Positions 43,654 through 53,316 of a stretch of 64,000 nt of DNA are shown here, in pieces. The first letter of the stretch is position 1, and each line of letters starts with the position of its first letter. Position numbers and translations under genes: made by a program. The DNA comes from Lachnospiraceae bacterium (GTDB taxonomy: Bacteria; Bacillota; Clostridia; Lachnospirales; Lachnospiraceae): the NCBI GenBank assembly GCA_009774175.1, contig VSNG01000005.1:62001-126000 (forward strand). The letters are read 5' to 3'. The notes beneath the pieces were generated by a model. It did no database searches, had not been told where the DNA came from, and saw nothing but the letters and a program-made list of their open reading frames with translations.

Positions 43654-43742
43654 AGTTACCTCCATACTGAAACATTTCTGCCATTATCCGCCGACTTTAT
43701 GATGTTCCTGCGCAAAGCCGCGCATGAGAATACCTCACAGGG

Positions 43743-45332
43743 TCAAAAGGGCGCCATCTTTACGTCGCCGCGCTCCCTGATGAAACGGCAGTAGTGCGTG
43801 GTTTTCTGCACTACCATGGACACATCGCCAATACAGATCCGTGTGCCGGGATATACCTCTCCCTTCACACGAACCGCCGCTTCCGTTGCGTTTCCCGTCT
43901 GTTTCTGCAATTCGTCAATTTCCTGATTTGCAGCGGCTATCGCCTCAGTTTTCTCCTTATTCAACGCAGCCATGGACTGAATCTGCTTAATCTGATCCGG
44001 GCCAAGCTTTACTCCCTTGGCCAGCTTCTGTTTTGCCGTAATCAGCGTTGGCTGCACCGTCTGCAGCAATTTGGTATCTTCTCCAATCTGCTTTTGCAGC
44101 CGGTTAATGCGCTCCTTGATCTTGGGATCCGCGCCCACCTCTACAATGGTGTCCGCCCCCATCTCCGAGCCGAGGGTTTTCACGTTAATGCTGCCTGTGG
44201 CGCAGACCTTTCCGCCGGTAATAAACCCGCGCCTGCCGTCCACATTAACCTCTCCTCCCGCAGTCACTTTGCTGTGCAGGATGGATTCGGAAGCCACATA
44301 TCCTTCCGCCTCCGCAGTCGCGTTCTCCAGAAATTTAGAGATTATATTGCCGCCGGCCTTCAGAACGCCGCGTCCCATTCCATTCATGCCCCTGGCAATC
44401 ACAATATTGCCGCCGGCCTCTAAAACCGCGCCTTCAACGACGCCCTTTACCACAATATCCCCCTTGGCTTTCACCCGAAAGTTCGTGGTCACATTGCCGT
44501 TAATCTGCACATTACCTTCATAATCAATATTTCCCGTGGCGTTATCCACATTCTCCACCGCCAGCTCATCGGAGACGAAAACCGTCCCCTCCACAAGCTC
44601 CACATGACCGTTCACCTGCGCGATGAGCATGGTTCTGTCCCTGGACAGTTCAATGTTATGTCCGAATTTCAGCGTTTCCTTCCTGACCTCGGCAGGCTGA
44701 ATTTTGTCCCCGAAAAGATTCTCTCCGGGCGTACCGGGCTGTTCAGGATGCAGAACCGCCAGCACATCACCCTTGTCACAATGATTTAGTATATTCAAAT
44801 GAAAGAAATCTACGCTTCCGTCTTCCTTCAACGTAGGCTTGGCCTTCTTATCGGTGTTAAACCGATATTCGATATAAGCGTTTTTGCCCTGAACAGGCTC
44901 CCTGCCCTCCGCCACCAGAATGTCTTCGCAGTATTCTCTGCGCTTAAAAAAACCCTCGATGGCGTCCGTAAGAATACCGCATTTAATGCCACGAAGTTCC
45001 AGATCGTGAATCATTTCCTGCGCAGTCATATCCTCTCCGCCCTCGGAGGCCGCAAAGAACCTGGCATAGGCCTGCATCTTGTCAGGCCTTACCGTAAGCT
45101 TATAGCACTCTCTCTCGTTTAATCTTGTCTCGTTTCCGATACGGATCTCCTGTGGCTCTTTCCCTGCATTTTCCACTGCTTTCTTTATCGTGGACAGATC
45201 ACAGGCATAGTCCTTCATCGTCAGATACTCAACCACATCCCCCACATCAATAGGCTTCCCCTCTCCAGTAGGCGGAAACAGTTTCAGCAGCGACGCCCCT
45301 TCCCGATTCACCAGCCTAAAATATCCGTTCAT
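43743..45332 (-). CDS. DUF342 (FapA) family protein
   Basis: A 529-residue protein. The N-terminal part (to about 170) is FapA N-domain-like, the middle (about 190-380) is a right-handed beta-helix rich in Gly with TGNIDYEGNVQINGNVTTNF, AKGDIVVKGVVEGAVLEAGG and VDGRRGFITGGKVCATGS, and the C-terminal third has a coiled coil (RINRLQKQIGEDTKLLQ) and a short end domain. DUF342 proteins are linked to flagellar placement or regulation in some Vibrio. Here the gene directly follows sigD (13 bp gap). ATG 45332 has AGGGG upstream. Confidence 0.85.
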   Translation of the reverse strand: MNGYFRLVNREGASLLKLFPPTGEGKPIDVGDVVEYLTMKDYACDLSTIKKAVENAGKEPQEIRIGNETRLNERECYKLTVRPDKMQAYARFFAASEGGEDMTAQEMIHDLELRGIKCGILTDAIEGFFKRREYCEDILVAEGREPVQGKNAYIEYRFNTDKKAKPTLKEDGSVDFFHLNILNHCDKGDVLAVLHPEQPGTPGENLFGDKIQPAEVRKETLKFGHNIELSRDRTMLIAQVNGHVELVEGTVFVSDELAVENVDNATGNIDYEGNVQINGNVTTNFRVKAKGDIVVKGVVEGAVLEAGGNIVIARGMNGMGRGVLKAGGNIISKFLENATAEAEGYVASESILHSKVTAGGEVNVDGRRGFITGGKVCATGSINVKTLGSEMGADTIVEVGADPKIKERINRLQKQIGEDTKLLQTVQPTLITAKQKLAKGVKLGPDQIKQIQSMAALNKEKTEAIAAANQEIDELQKQTGNATEAAVRVKGEVYPGTRICIGDVSMVVQKTTHYCRFIRERGDVKMAPF

Positions 45333-45345
45333 ATACACCCCTGTT

Positions 45346-46131
45346 TTATTTTCTTTTGTCAGTACCTGTCAGAATACCGATATAATCCCCCATTTTTCCC
45401 CTCATTTTCTGCAGCGCCCTGGTGTGCAGCTGGGAAATTCTTGACTCTGACACCTCCAGAATATTGCTGATCTCCTTAAGGGTCAGATCTTCATAATAGT
45501 AAAGAAGAACCACTTTGCGCTCTTTCTCCGTCAGAAGCTCAAGGGCCTGTGCCAGCATCTTCTTTAACTCTTCTCTCTCCAGTATCTCTTCCGGAGAGTC
45601 AAAGGTTGAGCTTCTGGTGCTTCCGGCCTCGTTGGAAACCTCGCTTCCCTGTTCCAGAAATTCATTTAAGGACACCACGTTTGTTATTTTCATCTGGGAC
45701 TGCCAGTCCAGATACTCATCGTCCGTAATGCCCAGACGCTTCGCAATTTCCTCATCCGTTGCGCTTCTGCCGTACTGCGCCTCAATTTCCTTGATGGCGG
45801 CGTCAATCCGCTTCTGTTTCTGCCTGATAGTACGCGGAATCCAGTCCATCTTACGAATCTGATCCAAAATCGCCCCGCGTATTCTAAGGCTTGCATAAGT
45901 TTCAAATTTAACGTCCTTAAGGCAGTCAAACTTATCAATGGCATCAATCAGTCCGAATATCCCATAGCTCACAAGATCGTCGTACTCCACATTATAACCC
46001 AGGTACATGCTCAGACGCCCGGCTACAACCTTTACCAAAGGTGCATACTCCAATATGATCTTTTCCCGTATCTCCGGGGACTTGGTGTCTGCATAGTCCT
46101 CCCAGAGTTTCTTTTTACCCGTTTCGTCCAT
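45346..46131 (-). CDS. sigD: Flagellar/motility sigma factor SigD (FliA/WhiG family)
   Basis: A 261-residue sigma-70 group 3 factor that transcribes late flagellar and chemotaxis genes. Region 2 has NVEYDDLVSYGIFGLIDAID and KFDCLKDVKFETYASLRIRG. Region 3 is ATDEEIAKRLGITDDEYLDW and region 4 is LTEKERKVVLLYYYEDLTLK with EVSESRISQLHTRALQKM. The FliA branch is shown by MDWIPRTIRQKQKRID. In B. subtilis sigD sits at the end of the fla/che operon as here. No FlgM gene is visible in this window. Confidence 0.96.
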   Translation of the reverse strand: MDETGKKKLWEDYADTKSPEIREKIILEYAPLVKVVAGRLSMYLGYNVEYDDLVSYGIFGLIDAIDKFDCLKDVKFETYASLRIRGAILDQIRKMDWIPRTIRQKQKRIDAAIKEIEAQYGRSATDEEIAKRLGITDDEYLDWQSQMKITNVVSLNEFLEQGSEVSNEAGSTRSSTFDSPEEILEREELKKMLAQALELLTEKERKVVLLYYYEDLTLKEISNILEVSESRISQLHTRALQKMRGKMGDYIGILTGTDKRK

Positions 46132-46179
46132 ATCGAGTCCCCATACCCCTTATTAATTCGATTCAAATATGCCGCCGTC

Positions 46180-46590
46180 CTATGATTCGGGCTCTTTCTC
46201 TATCACTTCGCCCTCCTCCATATGCGCCTCCTGTATCTGGAGCTCAAAACGGTCGAGCATGATCTGCAAAATACGCCCCACGAAATAGAAACCAAGCAGC
46301 ACACACAACAGAATAATCAGCATCGTCTGAAACTCATAATTCAGGATCCGCATGACTATACTGACAACTGCCCCGGCAAGTAACATGACAAAAGGAGGGA
46401 TCAATCTGCGCTTTCTCGCTTTCGCTTGTCTCTCCTCTTCCTCCCTTTTTTCCCTTGCCTCCCGCTGGGCAGCCGTTTCAAGCTCCTCTTCGGGTTCCGT
46501 TTCCCCTGCGGTTCCCTCTTCGGCTTCCTCTGCCTCAGCCTCCGTAACGGCGGTGTCCGTTTCCTCGTTGTTCTTCTCTTCCCAGTCCAC
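46180..46590 (-). CDS. Small membrane protein between cheD and sigD
   Basis: A 136-residue protein with an acidic N-terminus (EEAEEGTAGETEPEEELETA), a basic stretch (KREEEERQAKARKRRLIPP), two helices (FVMLLAGAVVSIVMRIL, MLIILLCVLLGFYFVGRILQ) and a charged tail. No domain recognised. It starts with GTG at 46590 and lies between cheD and sigD, so it belongs to the operon; it may be a lineage-specific accessory of the flagellar base. Confidence 0.72.
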   Translation of the reverse strand: MDWEEKNNEETDTAVTEAEAEEAEEGTAGETEPEEELETAAQREAREKREEEERQAKARKRRLIPPFVMLLAGAVVSIVMRILNYEFQTMLIILLCVLLGFYFVGRILQIMLDRFELQIQEAHMEEGEVIEKEPES

Positions 46591-46623
46591 CTTACTATCC
46601 TTCCATCATCTGACCGCGGCAGA

Positions 46624-47109
46624 TCAGATCTTGTATTCCTGCTTGCCTACGGCCCGGATTACAAAATCTCCTGTCTCGGGATAAAAAATTACCGTTCTAC
46701 CAAAGTTTTTACCTGTATCCTCCGCCAAAATCGGAATCCTCATCTGCGCCAGCTTCTTCTTGGTCGCCTGCACGTTTCTCTCTCCCACACGAACCATCTC
46801 GCTGTTGCTGTTAAACCCGAACATCTGCGCCCCGCCGGCTATTTTTGCCACCAGCCTGCTTCTGTTGGCGCCCTTTCTCGTCACCTGCCTGACCAGCTCC
46901 TCTATCCCTGTGTCTGCAAATTTAGGTATGTTCGAGTTATTGCGAATCGTCGTTGAGTCCGGCAGCATAATATGTGCCAGTCCGCCGATCTTTGTAACCG
47001 GATCGCGGACCGCAATCCCTACACAAGATCCCAGCCCCAACGTCGTAATCCTATCGGGGCTGACGCATACGTTTAAGTCGGCCATTCCGACCTTTATCTC
47101 TACACTCAT
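46624..47109 (-). CDS. cheD: Chemoreceptor glutamine deamidase CheD
   Basis: CheD deamidates glutamines of receptors and, bound to CheC, stimulates dephosphorylation of CheY-P. The 161-residue protein has the catalytic cysteine in LGLGSCVGIAVRD (near residue 29) and the histidine in GLAHIMLPDS (near 46), with AKIAGGAQMFGF and RVGERNVQATKKKL. It lies 55 bp after cheC. An ATG with a distant GGGAGA is used. Confidence 0.95.
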   Translation of the reverse strand: MSVEIKVGMADLNVCVSPDRITTLGLGSCVGIAVRDPVTKIGGLAHIMLPDSTTIRNNSNIPKFADTGIEELVRQVTRKGANRSRLVAKIAGGAQMFGFNSNSEMVRVGERNVQATKKKLAQMRIPILAEDTGKNFGRTVIFYPETGDFVIRAVGKQEYKI

Positions 47110-47164
47110 AGCACCGCATTCTCCCGTTTACACTTCTTAATCCATATTTTCGACCGCTGTTTCC

Positions 47165-47782
47165 CTACATGCTTATTCCCAGCGCCGCTAACATTCTACC
47201 ATATGAATCCAGATCCGGAATCAGGATAAAATATCCGTCCAAAACCATCTCGTCAAAAAACTGTGTCTGAATCATCAGCATTCTGTCTCCCAGAGCGGCA
47301 AACTCTATTGCGGGCACGCTCAGGATCGCCCCTGCCATATCCACCGTCAGATCCGGCACAGAAGGGAAAATCGTCAGATTCGTGATGCTTGAAAGCGAAT
47401 TCAGATAAGCGCCCGTTATAATGTTACCCACTTCTTTCAGTGCGGAAAGCTCCATCTCCGAAAGATCATCCTCCTGCGACTCCATCCCCATCAGCTTAGA
47501 CACCAGATGTTTTGCCGCATTCTTTTCCAAAAGGAACATAATACTGCCCTTGATATCTCCGTCAATGGCCAGATAAATTCCCGCCATCACCACTTCTTCG
47601 CCGCCCATGGCCGCACCCAGCTCCTTAAACTCCAGAAGCTGCACCTGTGGTACCGCCATATCAATCTTACACTGTATCATCTGTGACAAAGCTGTGGTGG
47701 CATTTCCTGCTCCAATATTGCCAAGCTCTTTCAGCACATCGAAATATTCATTCGACATAGTGTCCAGATTTATTTCGCTCAC
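47165..47782 (-). CDS. cheC: CheY-P phosphatase CheC
   Basis: A 205-residue CheC/CheX/FliY family phosphatase for CheY-P. Both active-site repeats are intact: LKELGNIGAGNATTALSQMI and LKEVGNIITGAYLNSLSSIT, each with the Glu and Asn of the ExxN motif. The frame extends upstream through cheW, but GTG 47782 has GGAGGAGCAGGA just before it and lies 11 bp after the cheW stop. It is paired with cheD, as expected. Confidence 0.94.
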   Translation of the reverse strand: MSEINLDTMSNEYFDVLKELGNIGAGNATTALSQMIQCKIDMAVPQVQLLEFKELGAAMGGEEVVMAGIYLAIDGDIKGSIMFLLEKNAAKHLVSKLMGMESQEDDLSEMELSALKEVGNIITGAYLNSLSSITNLTIFPSVPDLTVDMAGAILSVPAIEFAALGDRMLMIQTQFFDEMVLDGYFILIPDLDSYGRMLAALGISM

Positions 47783-47793
47783 TCCTGCTCCTC

Positions 47794-48267
47794 CTATACA
47801 TTTTCCAAAACAACTGCATTCAAATCGAGCAGGGAGATCAGTCCGCCCTCGCTCTTGCCGACGCCACACAGGAAATTTGCTTTCTCATCCTTGGAATCGT
47901 AGGCCACCTTTTCGATTCTTTCATTTTCGAGAGTCACAACTTCCTTGACCTCGTCGACGATCACACCGATTGTTCCCTGCTGTTCCAGCTTCAGGATAAT
48001 AATTCTGCTGGACTTGGTCTCCACATCCCGCTCCAGTCCCATCTTGATGCGGATGCTCATAACCGGAATCACCTCGCCTCTCAGGTTAATTACACCTTTC
48101 AGGTAATCGTCCACCTTGGGCACTCTGGTAATATGCTGCATCCTGACAATATTGTCTATGTACTTGATATCAATGCCGTATTGTTCATCGCCAAGCCTGA
48201 TCACAATAAACTGGGTCGTCTCCCCCACCGGTCTCAGCTCGTCTACTACCGTATTTGCATCGCTCAT
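47794..48267 (-). CDS. cheW: Chemotaxis coupling protein CheW
   Basis: A 157-residue SH3-like adaptor linking CheA to receptors. It shows TQFIVIRLGDEQYGIDIKYI, VPKVDDYLKGVINLRGEVIP and IIILKLEQQGTIGVIVDEVKEV. It is 19 bp downstream of cheA with a strong GGAGG. Length and motifs are standard. Confidence 0.96.
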   Translation of the reverse strand: MSDANTVVDELRPVGETTQFIVIRLGDEQYGIDIKYIDNIVRMQHITRVPKVDDYLKGVINLRGEVIPVMSIRIKMGLERDVETKSSRIIILKLEQQGTIGVIVDEVKEVVTLENERIEKVAYDSKDEKANFLCGVGKSEGGLISLLDLNAVVLENV

Positions 48268-48286
48268 ATCTTCTTCCTCCCTCCCG

Positions 48287-50422
48287 TCAGATCAGTGCGT
48301 TGGCATCCAGAATCAATGCAACTTCGCCGTCGCCCAGCACCGTTGCGCCGCTGATAACCTTGCACTTGCTGATATATTTGCCAAGTGACTTGATAACGAT
48401 CTCCTGCTGCCCGATGAGCTCATCTACCACAAGACCGGCCATCTTGTCGCCTTTCTTGACAACTACAACCACCAGATTATCCTCAGGGTCCTTCTTGCTC
48501 GGAACATCCAGAATTTCATTTAAGCGGATCAGCGGAATCACCAGATCGCGCAGCTGTATCACTTCCTTCGCCTGCACCAGTTTTACATCCGCAGGCGGAA
48601 TATCTTCTATTGTCTGAATGGAACCGAGGGCGATCGCATACTTCTCGTCGCCAAGCTCCACCATAAGAGCCTGAATGATCGCCAGCGTAAGCGGAAGCCT
48701 GATCGTCCACGTGCTTCCCTCGCCCAGCCTTGACTTCACTTCCACCTCGCCGCTTAAGGACTCGATCATGGATTTTACCACGTCAAGACCTACGCCTCTT
48801 CCCGACACATCGGAAACCACCTTCGCTGTGGAGAAGCCCGCGTTGAAGAGGAGATCGATAATCTCCTTATCACTCATGGCCTCGCCCTGCTCCGGCGTGA
48901 TAACGCCTCTCTCGATGGCCTTATTCTTAACGGCGTTCGTATCAATACCGTTACCGTCATCCCTTACCTCAATGACAACGTTGTTGCCGTCCTGATACGC
49001 ATCGAGGAAAATGGAACCAACCTCCGACTTTCCTCTCTCCTTACGCACCTCGGCGGACTCCAGTCCATGGTCTGCCGAATTTCGAAGCAGATGCATCAGC
49101 GGATCGCCAATCTGGTCTACCACGGTACGGTCAAGCTCCGTCTCCTCACCGCTCATGTACAGCTCCATCTTCTTACCCAGCTTCTTTTGCAGGTCGCGTA
49201 CCATACGGGGGAATTTATTCACCGTGCTCTCAATAGGCACCATTCGCACTTTCATGACCGACTCGTGAAGGGAAGTCGTAACGCTCTCCAGATATTCGAT
49301 CTGTTCGTTCACCGCCTGGCTCGAATTACCGGACATGGCGGACGCCGATACAAGGGAGTTCTTTGCAATAATCAGCTCGCTGACCAGATTCATCAGCGTA
49401 TCCAGCTTCTCAATATCCACTCTGACGGTCCTGTTGACTACAGGCTTATTGGCTGCCTTCTTGGCCGCGGGAGCATTCGCCTGAGCGGGCGCCTGACTTG
49501 GCGCCGCAGGCTGCGCTGCGGCGGCAGGCTCTTCCGCCGGTGTTTCCACAGGTACAGCGGCCGCTGTCTCAACGGGCGCTGCAGCAGGTACCTCAGCCGC
49601 TCCCGAAGGCTCTTCCGGCTCGCCTGTGCCGCTCACATCTTCCAGCTTCAAAACGCTGCCGGACACATTCTCTATCTCGGACACGGCGCTGGCCGCAGAC
49701 ACCACTTCATCCATCGCCGCCTCGGAAACAATGATCAGACTGAAAGTGAGTTCGAATTTCTCATCCTCAATATCCTGCGAAGAAGGATCGGAAACGATGA
49801 TCTCACTGGTCTCCTCAACCGCCTTGAATACCAGAAACGCTCTGGCCGCTTTCAAAATACAGGACTCCTGTACCTTCACGGTCAGGCCGTATACATTTTT
49901 ACCCTCTTTAATGGCTTCGCTCAGCACGGTCTGCTGATTCTCGTTCAGCTTGATGCTCTGGAATCCGCCGCCAGCCGCAGAAGCTTCCGGCGCCTTAACT
50001 GCCGGCGCGCTCTCACTGGCCGCAGCAGCTTCGCCTGCGCCGCCGTTCATGATATCGTTCAAACGCTTGATCAGCGCACTGTTGTCATTGGTACCCTCGT
50101 CGGAGCTTTCCCTGATCGTGGTATTATACTCCTCAAGCGCGTCAAGGCACTGAAAAAGCACATCAATCATATCCGCATTCACCTTGATATTACCGTTTCT
50201 CACTTCTGAGAATACGTTCTCCATATCATGGGTCAGCGTCTGCATCCTCTTGTAGCCCATGGTTCCGGCCATACCTTTTAAGGAATGGGCCGCACGAAAG
50301 ATCTCGTTGATCGTGTCCATGTTCTCCGGATCCTGCTCCAGCGCAAGAATCTGTGTATTCAAGCTCTGAAGATGTTCATTGGTTTCATCAAGGAAAATCT
50401 CGAGATACTGGCTTACATCCAT
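48287..50422 (-). CDS. cheA: Chemotaxis histidine kinase CheA
   Basis: A 711-residue kinase. P1: phosphorylated His46 in FRAAHSLKGMAGTMG. P2-like region: about 145-250. A long Ala/Pro/Glu linker (about 265-325). P3 dimerisation: DIEKLDTLMNLVSELIIAKN (about 333). P4 ATP domain: LRNSADHGLE, EVRDDGNGID, SDVSGRGVGLDVVKSM. P5 CheW-like domain: MVELGDEKYAIALGSI to ALILDANALI. It starts 2 bp after cheB. Shares receptors with the mcp gene at the operon end. Confidence 0.97.
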   Translation of the reverse strand: MDVSQYLEIFLDETNEHLQSLNTQILALEQDPENMDTINEIFRAAHSLKGMAGTMGYKRMQTLTHDMENVFSEVRNGNIKVNADMIDVLFQCLDALEEYNTTIRESSDEGTNDNSALIKRLNDIMNGGAGEAAAASESAPAVKAPEASAAGGGFQSIKLNENQQTVLSEAIKEGKNVYGLTVKVQESCILKAARAFLVFKAVEETSEIIVSDPSSQDIEDEKFELTFSLIIVSEAAMDEVVSAASAVSEIENVSGSVLKLEDVSGTGEPEEPSGAAEVPAAAPVETAAAVPVETPAEEPAAAAQPAAPSQAPAQANAPAAKKAANKPVVNRTVRVDIEKLDTLMNLVSELIIAKNSLVSASAMSGNSSQAVNEQIEYLESVTTSLHESVMKVRMVPIESTVNKFPRMVRDLQKKLGKKMELYMSGEETELDRTVVDQIGDPLMHLLRNSADHGLESAEVRKERGKSEVGSIFLDAYQDGNNVVIEVRDDGNGIDTNAVKNKAIERGVITPEQGEAMSDKEIIDLLFNAGFSTAKVVSDVSGRGVGLDVVKSMIESLSGEVEVKSRLGEGSTWTIRLPLTLAIIQALMVELGDEKYAIALGSIQTIEDIPPADVKLVQAKEVIQLRDLVIPLIRLNEILDVPSKKDPEDNLVVVVVKKGDKMAGLVVDELIGQQEIVIKSLGKYISKCKVISGATVLGDGEVALILDANALI

Positions 50423-50424
50423 AA

Positions 50425-51582
50425 TTATTTTACCCCCACGTTCGTTATGATTTCCTGTGCGATCTGTTCAAGCTGCACCGCCTGATCCGCCAATCCCGCG
50501 TTTACCACGCTCTTTGGCATCCCGTATACCGCGCAGGTAGTCGCCTCCTGGACAATCACATGAATTTTCTTTTTCGCTTTCAGATTCTGGATTCCCTGTG
50601 TACCGTCCGCGCCCATTCCCGTCAGGACAACGCATAAAATCCGGTCAAACTTACTGTCCATCAAAGATTCATACATATAGTTCGCGCAGGGTTTCACGCC
50701 TTCCCTTGCCGGTTCGTCCGAATAGTGGATCGTATACCTGCCGCCCATATTGACAACATTCAGATGCTTGCCGCCCATGGCTATGTATACATTACCCGGT
50801 AAGAGCACATCCCCTTCCGCCGCCTCTTTCACATTAAGCTCGCTTAAGGAATTAAGACGCTCTGAGAGGGACGCCGTAAAACCGGGAGGCATATGCTGCA
50901 CTACCACTACCGGCGCTTTCAGATTGGCCGGCAACTTCGGAATCACCGCCTGCAATGCTTTCGGACCCCCGGTGGAGCTGGCCAGCGCCACGATCTGGTT
51001 TCCCGGATCGTAAGCCGCTTTCCCGAAAGGAGAAGGCGGCACTCTTTTCTCCGGCCGTTCCGGCAGTGGAAGCTGCCCTGCCGCCGCTGTCGGTCTCGCC
51101 GGTGAAACTGGTCTGACAAGCTGCGACGCTGCGCCCGCCGTCCCCACCATCCTGCGAACAGGAGAAGGCGCTGTCTGGGGCGATTCCAGTTCAGTCACTG
51201 CCGCCAGAATCCGCAAAAGCTCCTCTCCAAACACACCGTTTCGACACTCCAGCGAATTCGTAGGCTTGTGTATGAAATCAAGAGCGCCCAGCTCCAGCGC
51301 ATCCAGCGTGATCTTCGCGCCGTCCGCCGTGTCCGTGCTCGCCATAATGATCTTTGCCGAAATTTTACGTTTCTGCAGCTCCTTCAAGAGTTCCAGCCCG
51401 TTCATCTGCGGCATATTGACATCCAGCACCACCGCGTCGTATGTCTTTCTGCTGAGCAGACTCAGTGCATCCAGACCGTTTACCGCACGATCCTGTACAC
51501 GGAATCGTTTATCCGTTTCAATTATATCACAGAGCACCCTTCTCATGAGTGCAGAGTCGTCAACCAATAATATATTTTTCAT
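50425..51582 (-). CDS. cheB: Chemotaxis response regulator/glutamate methylesterase CheB
   Basis: A 385-residue protein. The receiver domain has DD at 8-9 and phospho-acceptor Asp54 in VVLDVNMPQMNG. A linker (about 135-190, Pro/Ser/Arg-rich) leads to the methylesterase domain with catalytic Ser in ALASSTGGPKAL, His in VVQHMPPGFTASL and Asp in TGMGADGTQG. It removes methyl groups from receptors in adaptation. No cheR is present in this window, so it must lie elsewhere. Confidence 0.96.
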   Translation of the reverse strand: MKNILLVDDSALMRRVLCDIIETDKRFRVQDRAVNGLDALSLLSRKTYDAVVLDVNMPQMNGLELLKELQKRKISAKIIMASTDTADGAKITLDALELGALDFIHKPTNSLECRNGVFGEELLRILAAVTELESPQTAPSPVRRMVGTAGAASQLVRPVSPARPTAAAGQLPLPERPEKRVPPSPFGKAAYDPGNQIVALASSTGGPKALQAVIPKLPANLKAPVVVVQHMPPGFTASLSERLNSLSELNVKEAAEGDVLLPGNVYIAMGGKHLNVVNMGGRYTIHYSDEPAREGVKPCANYMYESLMDSKFDRILCVVLTGMGADGTQGIQNLKAKKKIHVIVQEATTCAVYGMPKSVVNAGLADQAVQLEQIAQEIITNVGVK

Positions 51583-51661
51583 TTATCCCTATCTGCACCT
51601 CCTCGCCTCCATCCGCCCCGATTCAGGCATAACGTCCGGGAATCACTTCGTTTCCAATTCT

Positions 51662-52390
51662 CTATCTCACAGTCTTCCTGTGGGTCTTTCTGGCCTCGTC
51701 GAATATGTACTGAATAATTTCCTCTCTGTCCTGAGGGTCTACATTGACGTACTGTACCCTGTGGTCAAATACTCCCGGTTTGTGGGAGAGCTCGTTCACC
51801 GCCAGCACTTTTCCCACCAGACGATATTCCTTTTCCCTTCCCTCCACCGTGAGATGATACTTACACAAAATCAGGCTGTTCACCTCATAGGCGTAATAAG
51901 CCACAAAACGCAGGCCGCCGCCGCTGATATCCACAATAACGCTGCTCTTTAAGGGAAGGCCGGGTAAAAGCTCCTCCTGCGCCGCAATAGAAATTTCCTC
52001 TTCCTCGCCAAGCTGTCTGGAATCCATCTCCAACGCACAGCTGAACCGATAATATTCCCTTCTCTGGTAATTGCGCAGATTGCTGGTCAGATCCATCACC
52101 AGCACATATCTGCCGTTATGCTTATAGCGGTCCACCACTCTTGCATTACACTGGTACACCACATTATCCCCGTAAAAATACACATCGTATTCACCGTCCA
52201 TCGGCAGAAGAATCAGCTTGCCTTCTTCAATCGGCATGGCGATCTCCACCCGATCCTCAGACAACACCCCTAAAACCTGACTGCGGTGCGACTTCCGTTC
52301 CCTTGCGTCCGCCTGCTTACGGCCTCTCTCTATCGCCTTGAGCTCCACCTCTCCGCCCGGCATCACATATTTCGATAACAATCCTGACAT
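51662..52390 (-). CDS. PilZ-domain protein, YcgR-like
   Basis: A 242-residue protein with an N-terminal YcgR-like beta domain and a C-terminal PilZ domain. The cyclic di-GMP binding motif is complete: RREYYRF (RxxxR) near residue 111 and VDISGGGLRF (D/NxSxxG) near 153. YcgR proteins bound to cyclic di-GMP act as a brake on the motor. It lies between cheB and flhG in the operon. Confidence 0.88.
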   Translation of the reverse strand: MSGLLSKYVMPGGEVELKAIERGRKQADARERKSHRSQVLGVLSEDRVEIAMPIEEGKLILLPMDGEYDVYFYGDNVVYQCNARVVDRYKHNGRYVLVMDLTSNLRNYQRREYYRFSCALEMDSRQLGEEEEISIAAQEELLPGLPLKSSVIVDISGGGLRFVAYYAYEVNSLILCKYHLTVEGREKEYRLVGKVLAVNELSHKPGVFDHRVQYVNVDPQDREEIIQYIFDEARKTHRKTVR

Positions 52391-52428
52391 AACTACCTCC
52401 CGCTCTTTGGCAAAATCCCGCAGAGCTT

Positions 52429-53304
52429 TTATTTCCCAGACATAATATGGGAGAAAAACGCCGCCATACCACGCTTTGTAAGATTTTTATTAAGCTCTCT
52501 GTTGGTCAGCTTCGCCACAATCAGCTCATAGGCAATAGCCGATCTTGCCCGGGGCATTTCCAGCGATACCGGCGTCTGCTGCATGACGGCCTTCGCCAGC
52601 TGCGGATCCTGCGGTATCATGCCCAGATAGGAAATCGGCACCTTGAGATAACGCTCCACCACCGTCTCCAGCTTCGCATAGAGAGCCTGCGCCTGCGCTT
52701 CTCCCGTCACTTTATTGGCTAATACCATGATCTGCGTGGTCTCCGTATGGTAACGGGGATGGCGGCTTAAAGCCTTAAGAAGCGAATAGGAATCCGTAAT
52801 CGAAGTCGGCTCCGGCGTGGTCACAAGAAGAATCTCTCCGCTTGCCACCAGAAATTCCAGCACCGCGTCGGCAATGCCCGCACCGGTATCCACAATTATG
52901 GTATCCGCCATTTCGTCAAGCTCCGACAGATTTTCGATAATATAACTCAATTCGTCCCGATTCAGATTGGACAGGCCGGTAATCCCGGAACCGCCCGATA
53001 TAAAACCCACTTCCATGGGCCCCCAGGTGATAATGTCCTTAATGCTTTTACCCTGATATATTAAATCACACAAGTTATGCTTTGGTACAGCGCCAAACAT
53101 AATCTCTATGTTGGCAAGCCCGAAATCCGCATCCAGAATAATGACCTTCTGCCCGATCCTGCACAGCTGTATGGCAAGATTGATGGCCGTGTTTGATTTT
53201 CCCACGCCGCCCTTGCCGCTGGTGACGGTAATCACCCTGGCGAGAGGACGCTTCTGCGGCGCTCTTCCCTTTATGATCCTTCTGAGCTGTTCAGCCTGAT
53301 CCAT
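52429..53304 (-). CDS. flhG: Flagellar number/placement ATPase FlhG (YlxH, MinD-like)
   Basis: A 291-residue MinD/ParA-type ATPase working with FlhF to control flagellar number and site. The deviant Walker A SGKGGVGKSNTA is at about 29-40; ILDADFGLANIEIMFG, IIVDTGAGIADAVL and the LANKVTGEAQ region are further marks. It starts 12 bp after the flhF stop with GGAGG. Confidence 0.95.
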   Translation of the reverse strand: MDQAEQLRRIIKGRAPQKRPLARVITVTSGKGGVGKSNTAINLAIQLCRIGQKVIILDADFGLANIEIMFGAVPKHNLCDLIYQGKSIKDIITWGPMEVGFISGGSGITGLSNLNRDELSYIIENLSELDEMADTIIVDTGAGIADAVLEFLVASGEILLVTTPEPTSITDSYSLLKALSRHPRYHTETTQIMVLANKVTGEAQAQALYAKLETVVERYLKVPISYLGMIPQDPQLAKAVMQQTPVSLEMPRARSAIAYELIVAKLTNRELNKNLTKRGMAAFFSHIMSGK

Positions 53305-53316
53305 GAGGCTTCCTCC

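Noticed and set aside
49067..50209. 380-codon plus-strand ORF opposite cheA
   Set aside because: Antisense of a complete CheA with all motifs; no independent support.
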